From NCBI GenBank assembly GCA_021804195.1, contig JAJZKJ010000195.1:1-5342 (forward strand): a stretch of 5,342 bases of DNA, in the 5' to 3' direction. A program made the translations under genes and the position numbers. Positions 1 through 4,721 of this stretch are shown one piece after another (position 1 is the first letter of the stretch; every line of letters begins with the position of its first letter). The notes under the pieces are model-generated. The model saw nothing but the letters and a program-made list of their open reading frames with translations, had not been told where the DNA came from and searched no databases. Origin of the DNA: Acidobacteriota bacterium (GTDB lineage Bacteria; Planctomycetota; Phycisphaerae; WQYP01; JAJZKJ01).

Positions 1-715
1 TCATTTCATTGATCATCGCAATGTTGATGCAGCGGTAGCAGTTTTCGAGGATTTTGCTCGCTTCAGCGATTTCGCAACTGGCCACCGGAATAACGGTTTT
101 CACGGCGTGTGCGTAGAGGGCGCAGGCGGCCTGGCGGGACGGCTCGTCTAGGCCGCCGACCACCTTGGGAATATCCGCGGTTTGATAATCTTTCCGGCCG
201 GGGTCCTCGCGTTCCGGTGAATAGGCCAGCAGAAAATCCCGCCCCGGTTTGAGTCCGCCGGTCTGGAGCCGCGGCAGCACCACTTCGCGCGTGGTGCCGG
301 GATAAGTGGTCGATTCCAAGACGACCAGTTGCCCGGGCCGGAGTCGTCGGCCAATCACCTCGGCGGTGCCGGCCACGTACCGCATATCGGGTTCGCGGTT
401 GATGGTAAGGGGTGTGGGCACGCAGATAATCAGGGCGTCGCAGCGCGGCAGAAGCGAAAAATCGGTGGTGGGAATAAACACGCCGCGTTGGATCAGCCCG
501 GCGATTACGCCGGAGGGAATATGGCGTATGTAGCTGCGCCCTGCGCCAAGCCGGTGGATTTTGGATTCGTCCACGTCGAATCCCATGGTCCGCAGGCCGC
601 CGGCGCAGAACGCCCGCACCAACGGCAGACCTACGTACCCCAAGCCGATGACACCAACCTTGGCGGTTTTTCCGCGAATCAGTTCGTGGAGTTTTTCAAG
701 ATGGTTATGGGACAT
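1..715 (-). CDS. Nucleotide-sugar dehydrogenase, UDP-GlcNAc/ManNAc 6-dehydrogenase type (partial, N-terminal 238 aa)
   Basis: This is an NAD-dependent UDP-sugar 6-dehydrogenase, which oxidises the C6 hydroxyl of a nucleotide sugar to the uronic acid for cell-surface polysaccharide synthesis. Reading from the ATG at 713-715, the protein has a Rossmann dinucleotide loop GVIGLGYVGLP (residues 21-31), an acidic GFDVDE (45-50), CVPTP (98-102), ESTTYPGTT (134-142), SPEREDPG (166-173), IPKVVGG (182-188), and the linker helix EASKILENCYRCINIAMINE (218-237) with the conserved Lys221 and Asn225. The SPEREDPG/IPKVVGG wording resembles WbpA-type UDP-N-acetylglucosamine dehydrogenases more than UDP-glucose dehydrogenase; substrate choice is inference. 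The gene runs off the left edge, so the catalytic cysteine and the C-terminal UDP-binding domain are not visible (family length is roughly 430 aa). It lies 39 bp after the lspA stop on the same strand, so co-transcription is likely. No strong Shine-Dalgarno is seen; only a weak GGAAC precedes the start. Confidence 0.93.
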   Translation of the reverse strand, partial: MSHNHLEKLHELIRGKTAKVGVIGLGYVGLPLVRAFCAGGLRTMGFDVDESKIHRLGAGRSYIRHIPSGVIAGLIQRGVFIPTTDFSLLPRCDALIICVPTPLTINREPDMRYVAGTAEVIGRRLRPGQLVVLESTTYPGTTREVVLPRLQTGGLKPGRDFLLAYSPEREDPGRKDYQTADIPKVVGGLDEPSRQAACALYAHAVKTVIPVASCEIAEASKILENCYRCINIAMINEM

Positions 716-754
716 GCGCGGTTCCAGTTCCAGCGGCGCGGCCGCATTTGTTCT

Positions 755-1390
755 TCAACAGGATCGTCTCGGCCGCGGCTTCTGAAATCCCCAGCACAAT
801 ATCAGAAGCGGCACTCCGATACAGAGCATCGCGTCGGCAAGATTGAATATCCACGGCCAATAGTGAAGAAACATAAGGAAGTCACGGACATTGCCGTGAT
901 TGAAAACACGATCATAGAGATTGCCCATCGCGCCGGCCAATATCAGTCCCAAGGCAATGTGCATGACCCATTGTTTCCGGGAGCTGCTCATGAATACATA
1001 AGCGACAAATCCCACGGCAACCAGGCTTACGAGAATAAATACCAGCGATAGTCCCTGGCCGATTCCAAAAACCGCACCGCCGTTGAGAGTCGTCTTGAGA
1101 GCCAGCACGTGGGGAATCAGGATCACGGTTTTGGCTCCCCTTCCATAACCCAACCAGGCGAACACGGCGTATTTGCTCCAGAGATCGGCAACTAGTCCCG
1201 TGCCCGCCACCGCTATAAACAGCGCCCACGCCGAGAAAGAAGTGGCGGCCGGTTCAAGATCGCGGGTAATACCTTCGTCCGGAAGCGAAAGACTCGCAGC
1301 GACCGCGTTACCAGTGGTGGTGGAAACGCTCCGATGATGATGGCTGTCCCCGGCCAACATGGCATGATCCAGCTTTCGTTGATCGTTCAT
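755..1390 (-). CDS. lspA: Lipoprotein signal peptidase (signal peptidase II)
   Basis: This inner-membrane aspartyl protease removes the signal peptide from diacylglyceryl-modified prolipoproteins. In the 211-aa reading, predicted membrane segments lie near residues 53-67, 113-133, 143-157 and 187-200. The family signatures are present in order: VADLWSKYAVF (67-77), the NGGAVFG loop (103-109), GAMGNLYDRV (153-162), VRDF with catalytic Asp170, and FNLADAMLCIG with catalytic Asp186. Both catalytic aspartates are intact. The protein is longer than the usual 160-170 aa because of a hydrophilic, His/Ser/Thr-rich N-terminal extension of about 50 residues. I chose the ATG at 1388-1390. The frame is open upstream to an ATG at 1570, but that extra 60 aa has no membrane or family character. 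An ATG at 1358-1360, preceded by a GGATC, is an equally possible start. The gene follows dksA and a doubtful small ORF, and precedes the sugar dehydrogenase. Two predicted lipoproteins are encoded divergently nearby. Confidence 0.95.
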   Translation of the reverse strand: MNDQRKLDHAMLAGDSHHHRSVSTTTGNAVAASLSLPDEGITRDLEPAATSFSAWALFIAVAGTGLVADLWSKYAVFAWLGYGRGAKTVILIPHVLALKTTLNGGAVFGIGQGLSLVFILVSLVAVGFVAYVFMSSSRKQWVMHIALGLILAGAMGNLYDRVFNHGNVRDFLMFLHYWPWIFNLADAMLCIGVPLLILCWGFQKPRPRRSC

Positions 1391-1395
1391 CACTG

Positions 1396-1401
1396 GATTG
1401 T
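1396..1401 (-). promoter_or_regulatory. Possible -10 element (TACAAT) just upstream of lspA
   Basis: On the minus strand a TACAAT hexamer (5 of 6 matches to TATAAT) ends six bases before the chosen lspA ATG. The expected -35 region has no good match (best candidate CTGTTC, 18-bp spacer). If used, the transcript would be almost leaderless for the ATG at 1390, or would have a short leader for the ATG at 1360. This is weak evidence; lspA may simply be read through from dksA. Confidence 0.2.
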
Positions 1402-1433
1402 ACGCCGGGACTTGTTTTACGAACAGTGGCGCA

Positions 1434-1451
1434 TGTCCGGCGTTCCGGACA
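1434..1451 (-). other. GC-rich hairpin between dksA/small ORF and lspA
   Basis: TGTCCGG (1434-1440) and CCGGACA (1445-1451) form a perfect 7-bp stem with a 4-base loop. It sits about 44 bp upstream of the lspA start. No T-tract follows on either strand, so it is not a standard intrinsic terminator. It could be an RNA processing site, an attenuating structure, or a chance palindrome. A second, smaller stem, CCCCT/AGGGG with a GATG loop, lies at 1536-1549, also without a T-tract. Confidence 0.3.
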
Positions 1452-1509
1452 CCGGAGCATGAAAATCGGTGTAAGCCCCGGTAGTTATCGGGACTTGCAG
1501 AAAGCGGGA

Positions 1510-1791
1510 CTACACGAAACCCTGTTCTTGCATATCCCCTGATGAGGGGCCGAAGAAATTTTGTAACCATTCACGCACCGGATGTTTTCCACGTACGTCC
1601 CGGCGGGCACGGGTTTTATCGGTGTACCGGGACCGCCAATCACCGCGCCGCCCCAGACACGCAGCCGCGTGGATCGCAATCCCGCGGCCGTTTTCCGCGC
1701 CGCCGTGAACGGTTACGAAATTTTCAGCCAGCGGCGGAAAAATCGCGACTACGGCATAAGCCAGCCGCGTTTCATCCATTCGGTGAATCAT
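1510..1791 (-). CDS. Small hypothetical ORF overlapping the dksA stop (93 aa, doubtful)
   Basis: A 93-codon frame starts with an ATG whose last two bases are the first two of the dksA TGA stop (ATGA overlap, 1788-1791), an arrangement typical of translational coupling. The first 50 or so residues use codons similar to the neighbours and read like a weakly hydrophobic segment (AYAVVAIFPPLAENFVTV). The second half is rich in Arg and Gly and does not resemble a folded domain that I know. Other frames of the same stretch are also open on both strands, as expected for GC-rich DNA. I do not recognise any family. It is the only candidate gene in the roughly 400 bp between dksA and lspA. If it is not translated, that stretch holds no gene I can identify, only two small hairpins (1434-1451 and 1536-1549). 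A 21-bp stretch inside it (1696-1716) recurs exactly at 4701-4721. Confidence 0.28.
   Translation of the reverse strand: MIHRMDETRLAYAVVAIFPPLAENFVTVHGGAENGRGIAIHAAACLGRRGDWRSRYTDKTRARRDVRGKHPVREWLQNFFGPSSGDMQEQGFV
1696..1716. repeat. 21-bp exact repeat, distal copy (also at 4701-4721)
   Basis: The 21 bases beginning CGCGCCGCCGTGAAC and ending GGTTAC occur identically and in the same orientation at 4701-4721, then diverge on both sides. One copy lies between dksA and lspA; the other straddles the start of the second RHS repeat copy. The sequence is GC-rich, which raises the chance of coincidence, but 21 bases exact in a window this size is unexpected. Confidence 0.8.
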
Positions 1792-2411
1792 TCTTCTTCT
1801 TCCACATGTTCAACATCGCCCCCCTCCGATCGCGATTCATTGCCTCCCATGCCCTGCTCAAGCATTCGGGCGTATTCGATGCAGTATTTGGTCCAAGGCG
1901 TAGCTTGCAAGCGGGCTTTGCCGATGGGTTTTCCGGTCGCCACGCAAATTCCATAAGTGCCTTCTTCGATGCGAACCAGGGCTTCCTGAATTTCGCGCAA
2001 CAACTGGCGTTCGCTTTCAATGAGGCCCAGGGTAAATTCCTGTTCGAAATTATCGGTTCCGACATCCGCCATGTGCATGGGACTGGTTGAATGATTGTCC
2101 TGATTCTTGAAAGCTTCGCTTTCCATCGACCCCACATCACCAAGGATTTCCCGCCTCTTTTCCAGAAGCAGCGAGTAAAAATGATCGAGGTCGGCCTTGG
2201 TCAGCCGGGCGCGCTCAACCTGGCCGTTTTTTTTCGATTTCGCAGCCTCTTTGGCGGGGCTCGAGTCGGCGTTCTTGGAACGAGGCATCCTTGGCTGTGA
2301 AGCGGCTCTGCGCACCGAGGCCAGCTCCACGCGATTCGTCCGGGGCGGGCCTTTAGCCTGAACTTTTTTGGCGGCGCGGGGAGATTTTATCATTTTTTTC
2401 TTTGCGGGCAT
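1788..2411 (-). CDS. DksA/TraR-family zinc-finger-like transcription factor with degenerate C4 site
   Basis: DksA-family proteins bind in the secondary channel of RNA polymerase and modulate initiation, classically with ppGpp. This 207-aa protein has a basic Lys/Ala/Pro/Arg-rich tail (1-65), a helical coiled-coil region (about 68-150) containing the family segment MHMADVGTDNFEQEFTLGL (112-130) with tip acidics Asp116 and Asp120, and then the zinc-finger module GTYGICVATGKPIGKARLQA (151-170) followed by PWTKYCIEYARML (172-184). Only two of the four zinc-ligand cysteines remain (Cys156 and Cys177); the partner positions are Thr159 and Tyr180. Similar half-fingers occur in many non-proteobacterial members, so zinc binding is doubtful. 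The C-terminus is acidic and ends in EEEE. The start is supported by a GGAG five bases upstream and by a promoter further upstream. The gene heads a leftward cluster with lspA. I cannot tell whether it is a true DksA orthologue or a general TraR/DksA paralogue. Confidence 0.92.
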   Translation of the reverse strand: MPAKKKMIKSPRAAKKVQAKGPPRTNRVELASVRRAASQPRMPRSKNADSSPAKEAAKSKKNGQVERARLTKADLDHFYSLLLEKRREILGDVGSMESEAFKNQDNHSTSPMHMADVGTDNFEQEFTLGLIESERQLLREIQEALVRIEEGTYGICVATGKPIGKARLQATPWTKYCIEYARMLEQGMGGNESRSEGGDVEHVEEEE

Positions 2412-2416
2412 GGAAG

Positions 2417-2420
2417 CTCC
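2417..2420 (-). promoter_or_regulatory. Ribosome binding site of the dksA-family gene
   Basis: GGAG lies on the minus strand five bases before the ATG at 2409-2411. It is the clearest Shine-Dalgarno in the window and fixes the start of the DksA-family protein. Confidence 0.7.
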
Positions 2421-2458
2421 AACAACGTATTGTCAATCTTGGGAACCGCCCGAATACG

Positions 2459-2475
2459 CGCAGGATTACCCTGCG
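2459..2475 (-). other. Hairpin in the dksA leader
   Basis: CGCAGG (2459-2464) and CCTGCG (2470-2475) form a perfect 6-bp GC-rich stem with a 5-base loop. It lies within the predicted untranslated leader of about 85 nt, between the dksA promoter and its ribosome binding site. There is no T-tract. It may influence leader structure or may be chance. Confidence 0.3.
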
Positions 2476-2501
2476 AAGGCGCAGTTCCGAGCAAACTATG
2501 T

Positions 2502-2530
2502 ATGTTATCGGTTTTTTTGCGATAAGTCAA
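2502..2530 (-). promoter_or_regulatory. Predicted sigma70-type promoter for the dksA-lspA cluster
   Basis: On the minus strand TTGACT (2525-2530, 5 of 6 consensus) is separated by exactly 17 bp from TAACAT (2502-2507, 4 of 6). The spacer contains a run of seven A. Transcription would start near 2495 and give a leader of about 85 nt before the ATG at 2411. The position directly upstream of the gene and the ideal spacing support it. Confidence 0.6.
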
Positions 2531-2567
2531 TCGTCAAGATTTTCGAATGTTGTTGCCCGAATGGCTC

Positions 2568-2595
2568 TGGTCAAAGAGCGGGGTTCGGCTATAAT
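2568..2595 (+). promoter_or_regulatory. Predicted promoter for the DUF2752-lipoprotein operon
   Basis: A perfect TATAAT (2590-2595) is preceded, with a 16-bp spacer, by TGGTCA (2568-2573, 4 of 6 matches to TTGACA). The start of transcription would be near 2602, leaving a leader of only about 20 nt before the ATG at 2621. This favours that ATG over the in-frame upstream ATGs at 2402 and 2561. It is divergent from the dksA promoter, about 40 bp away. Confidence 0.6.
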
Positions 2596-2620
2596 ACGTC
2601 ACGTGTCGTACGCGCTGGAC

Positions 2621-3106
2621 ATGGTTGATGAACCCCGCTTTTCCTGCGAACCTCGCGCGGCAAGGCGACCGCTGCTGGTGCGAGGCTTCTCGGCGTTTCT
2701 TTTGCTGGTGTTCGGAGGAATGCTCGGTGTCGGGATGTATTTGAAGCCCAGCTTGGGCGGCTTGGCCACCCACACCCAGCTTGGCCTGCCGCCCTGCGGT
2801 TTTTACACTCGTTACGGCGTTCCCTGTCCCACCTGCGGCTACACTACGGCTGTAACACACGTGGCGCACGGTCAATGGATCCAGGCGATTCAGACGCAAC
2901 CGGCCGGCGCGGCGGTCGGCTTTGTGGCGGTGGCGGCGGTGGTTCTGGGTATATTGGGGCTGGTCACGGGGCGGTGGTACGGTCCGTCGCTGTTCTGGCT
3001 GGGCTGGCACTGGAAAAAGCTGCTCGCGGCGGCTTTGCTTGTAATTCTTCTGGCCTGGGGCTACAAAGTGCTCGTCATGAGCGCGGGGTTCGGACACACT
3101 TGGTGA
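2621..3106 (+). CDS. DUF2752 domain membrane protein
   Basis: This is a 161-aa predicted inner-membrane protein of the DUF2752 family, whose biochemical role is not established. The family signature is clear: Cys59 (PPCGFYTRYG), then VPCPTCGYTTA (67-77) with Cys69 and Cys72, followed by HGQWIQAIQTQP (83-94), the usual 'small amphipathic segment then NP/QP' part. Hydrophobic segments lie near 22-40, 97-116 and 133-150. The CPxCG motif could bind a metal or form a disulfide; that is inference. I chose the ATG at 2621 because a TATAAT promoter lies just upstream and the preceding in-frame residues are unlike the family. The Shine-Dalgarno is poor (only CTGGA). It is the first gene of a tight unit with two lipoproteins, the next start being 11 bp after its stop. 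Confidence 0.88.
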   Translation: MVDEPRFSCEPRAARRPLLVRGFSAFLLLVFGGMLGVGMYLKPSLGGLATHTQLGLPPCGFYTRYGVPCPTCGYTTAVTHVAHGQWIQAIQTQPAGAAVGFVAVAAVVLGILGLVTGRWYGPSLFWLGWHWKKLLAAALLVILLAWGYKVLVMSAGFGHTW

Positions 3107-3117
3107 AATCTATAATT

Positions 3118-3798
3118 ATGAGAAATATAACGCATAATGGCCGGACGCCGAAGATTCTTTCTCCGGCCGCTCTGGCGCTTTCCGGTGTCTTGTTCCTGCT
3201 GCTTCTGACCGTCGGCGGGTGTGGTTTTCTGGCCATGGCGACCCATAATGTCGTCGGCTCCAAAGTCGCCGCGTCTTATGCGGGGCTGGCCAAACACAGC
3301 GTAGCCATACTTGTTTACAGCGACGACGCGACCACATTTATGTATCCGCAGGCGCGGCGGGAAGTCTCATCATTCCTCACGCAGCAACTGGAAAAGCATC
3401 TGCCGACGGCTCGTCTCCTGGATTACCACCGTGTTCTTGCTTACCAGAACGGCGATCCGAACTGGGAAGCGCTGCCGATCAAGACGATTGGGCGGCATTT
3501 TTCCGTGGATCGTGTGATCTATATTGAGCTGATCGATTATTCCGCCCATGCCCCCGGCGAGCAGCGCCTGCTCCGGGGGCATATCAAGGCCAATGTGTAC
3601 GTTTACGACACCCACCTGCCCGGGGACGGGCGTGTCTTTTCCACCACTCTCAACGTCTATTGGCCCAGGAACGCGCCGGAACCGGTTTTTGACTCCGACG
3701 CCAATCTGGTCCGCATGAACACCCTGACCCGCTTCAGCCGCGATGTGGCGCGCTGTTTCTATAACTGGCGGTATTATGGAAGCGCGCCGCATGGCTAG
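3118..3798 (+). CDS. Predicted lipoprotein of unknown function (first of a paralogous pair)
   Basis: This is a 226-aa protein with a type II signal peptide: a basic n-region (MRNITHNGRTPK), a hydrophobic core of about residues 14-31 (ALALSGVLFLLLLTV), and a lipobox-like VGGC giving Cys35 as the probable lipidated residue. The mature part starts with an alpha/beta pattern: a strand SVAILVYSDD (61-70), a helix REVSSFLTQQLEKHL (81-95), then YHRVLAYQ (103-110), IKTIGRHFSVDRVIYIEL (121-138), NVYVYD (159-164), and a C-terminal helix RDVARCFYNWRYY (208-220). This order, and several identical positions, recur in the next gene, so the two look like ancient duplicates. The layout recalls small envelope lipoproteins with a CsgG/TolB-N-like fold, but I cannot assign a family. 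The ATG at 3118 is the only start giving a signal peptide. A GGTGA 11 bases upstream, overlapping the DUF2752 stop, is a distant ribosome site. Confidence 0.85.
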   Translation: MRNITHNGRTPKILSPAALALSGVLFLLLLTVGGCGFLAMATHNVVGSKVAASYAGLAKHSVAILVYSDDATTFMYPQARREVSSFLTQQLEKHLPTARLLDYHRVLAYQNGDPNWEALPIKTIGRHFSVDRVIYIELIDYSAHAPGEQRLLRGHIKANVYVYDTHLPGDGRVFSTTLNVYWPRNAPEPVFDSDANLVRMNTLTRFSRDVARCFYNWRYYGSAPHG

Positions 3799-4516
3799 GA
3801 TATTCTTGAAAGACCGTCCCCCGCCTCTCCCGTCTGCGGCGCCGCGGGGTGCGCGGCATCCTTCCGCATTTTTTCGACTTTGCCGGGGCGCGGTTGGCCG
3901 GGCGGCTTCGCTGTTTTTTCTTTCCTGGATCGCCGCTGTGCCGGGTTGTCAACTGGCGTATCTCGTCGGCGGCAACGGAACCGCGCCGGCGGCGTTTGTC
4001 ATACCTAAAAAAGACCGCGTTCTGGTGCTGGTCGATGAGGCCGCCGACAGCCCCATGAGCATCCATGCCGTCGCCGGGCTGATCGGGGCTGTCAACACGC
4101 AACTCTATGCGCACCGGGTGGCCGGACAATTGGTTCCTCCCTACCGCGTCATCGGCTTGCAGAGGTCCAATCCCGTTCTCTACCGGAAAATGGGTATTGC
4201 CGATATCGCCCACGCCCTCCATGCCGATATTGTAGTATATATATTTGTTAGAAAATTTGACGTGCAATTTGTCAGCGATCGGCAGGTCACGCGGGGGTTC
4301 GCGCAGGTTCTGGTCAAAGTGGTCGGCGCCGCGGGAAAACGACTCTGGCCGCTCAACGCGACGCCTGGCCGGGCGATTGCCGTGCGCGTGGCCGCCAATT
4401 TCGCCATGACCCAGAGCCCCGCCGTGGTCGAGGAAAATTTAATTGCCCAGATCGCCGCCCGTGTGGCGGAAATCTTTTATGCGCACGGTTACAGCTACAC
4501 CCCCGGCCGAAATTAA
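3791..4516 (+). CDS. Predicted lipoprotein of unknown function (second of a paralogous pair)
   Basis: This 241-aa protein overlaps the end of the previous gene by 8 bp (ATGGCTAG), which suggests translational coupling. It has an unusually long Arg/Pro-rich n-region (1-38), a hydrophobic core (39-50) and a VPGC lipobox-like site with Cys53; the Pro at -2 is atypical. The mature part mirrors the upstream lipoprotein: DRVLVLVDEAAD (75-86), a helix containing VNTQLYAH (101-108), YRVIGLQ (118-124), IADIAHALHADIVVYIF (136-152), QVLVKVV (172-178), and a terminal ARVAEIFYAHGY (223-234). From the RV of YRV to the YI strand the two proteins align with one gap and share Arg, Val, Gln, Pro, Ile, Asp, Val, Tyr and Ile. 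In-frame ATGs at 3776 and 3743 are alternatives; 3791 has a GGAAG eight bases upstream. The gene ends with tandem TAA stops. An A/T-rich patch at 4226-4260 is unlike the rest of the gene. Confidence 0.82.
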   Translation: MARIFLKDRPPPLPSAAPRGARHPSAFFRLCRGAVGRAASLFFLSWIAAVPGCQLAYLVGGNGTAPAAFVIPKKDRVLVLVDEAADSPMSIHAVAGLIGAVNTQLYAHRVAGQLVPPYRVIGLQRSNPVLYRKMGIADIAHALHADIVVYIFVRKFDVQFVSDRQVTRGFAQVLVKVVGAAGKRLWPLNATPGRAIAVRVAANFAMTQSPAVVEENLIAQIAARVAEIFYAHGYSYTPGRN

Positions 4517-4530
4517 TAATTGCATCAGCC

Positions 4531-4713
4531 ATGGTGCCGGCTCCATATATACTCCACGCGTTCCCCATCCCCATCGGGATTGGTTACTATCCGGGGTTAA
4601 CCGGTGAGCCTGCTCAGCGCGTCACCAATTCCTACAACGGCCTGGGCCAATTGACGTTCCAATATCAGGCCGTCTCCGCCGCGCCGGCCCGCGTCACAAT
4701 CGCGCCGCCGTGA
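4531..4713 (+). pseudogene. Short RHS-like fragment carrying the first repeat copy (60 aa)
   Basis: A 60-codon frame from the ATG at 4531 contains GYYPGLTGEPAQRVTNSYNG (18-37) and then LGQLTFQYQAVSA, which matches the beginning of the following RHS frame almost residue for residue. Its first 17 residues (MVPAPYILHAFPIPIGI) resemble nothing I know, and it stops at a TGA (4711-4713) right where the second copy begins in another frame. It is best explained as a duplicated, frame-shifted scrap of the RHS gene, so the 5' end of that gene appears broken. It begins only 14 bp after the last lipoprotein stop. A genuine short gene is possible but unlikely. Confidence 0.4.
4582..4687 (+). repeat. Direct repeat, copy 1
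   Basis: Bases 4582-4656 match 4716-4790 with a single difference (C at 4642, T at 4776). The similarity then continues with scattered changes to about 4687, matching 4821. The unit period is 134 bp, not a multiple of three, so the two copies are read in different frames. The copy encodes the YNGLGQLT-type RHS segment. Confidence 0.95.
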
Positions 4714-4721
4714 ACGGTTAC
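4701..4721. repeat. 21-bp exact repeat, RHS copy (also at 1696-1716)
   Basis: This is the partner of the sequence at 1696-1716. It covers the last 15 bases of the spacer between the two RHS repeat copies and the first 6 bases of copy 2. It therefore sits exactly at the rearrangement junction and includes the TGA that closes the short upstream frame. Confidence 0.8.

Noticed and set aside
329..1051. Open plus-strand frame of 240 codons
   Set aside because: It is antisense to the sugar dehydrogenase and lspA, whose motifs are unmistakable on the minus strand; the plus-strand translation has no domain character.
1391..1570. 60-residue N-terminal extension of lspA in the same frame
   Set aside because: No membrane segment or family similarity, and the lspA core begins well after the ATG at 1390.
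1542..2090. Plus-strand frames opposite dksA and the dksA-lspA gap
   Set aside because: They are the reverse of the DksA coding region, and their residue composition is typical of GC-rich antisense frames.
2431..2436. Perfect TTGACA on the minus strand near the dksA start
   Set aside because: At 17 bp spacing the -10 position falls on the start codon and reads CCATGC, so it cannot be the dksA promoter.
2534..3097. Minus-strand frame of 187 codons opposite the DUF2752 gene
   Set aside because: The DUF2752 motif and membrane segments on the plus strand explain the region; the reverse translation is rich in Arg, Gln and His without pattern.
3111..3116. TATAAT immediately before the first lipoprotein ATG
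   Set aside because: No -35 match at 16-18 bp and it touches the start codon; the gene is better explained as part of the DUF2752 operon.
4531..4546. Possible terminator after the lipoprotein operon (ATGG/CCAT)
   Set aside because: The stem is only four base pairs and there is no T-tract.
4595..4602. GGTTAACC palindrome in both RHS repeat copies
   Set aside because: It is an eight-base palindrome inside coding sequence, present twice only because the segment is duplicated.
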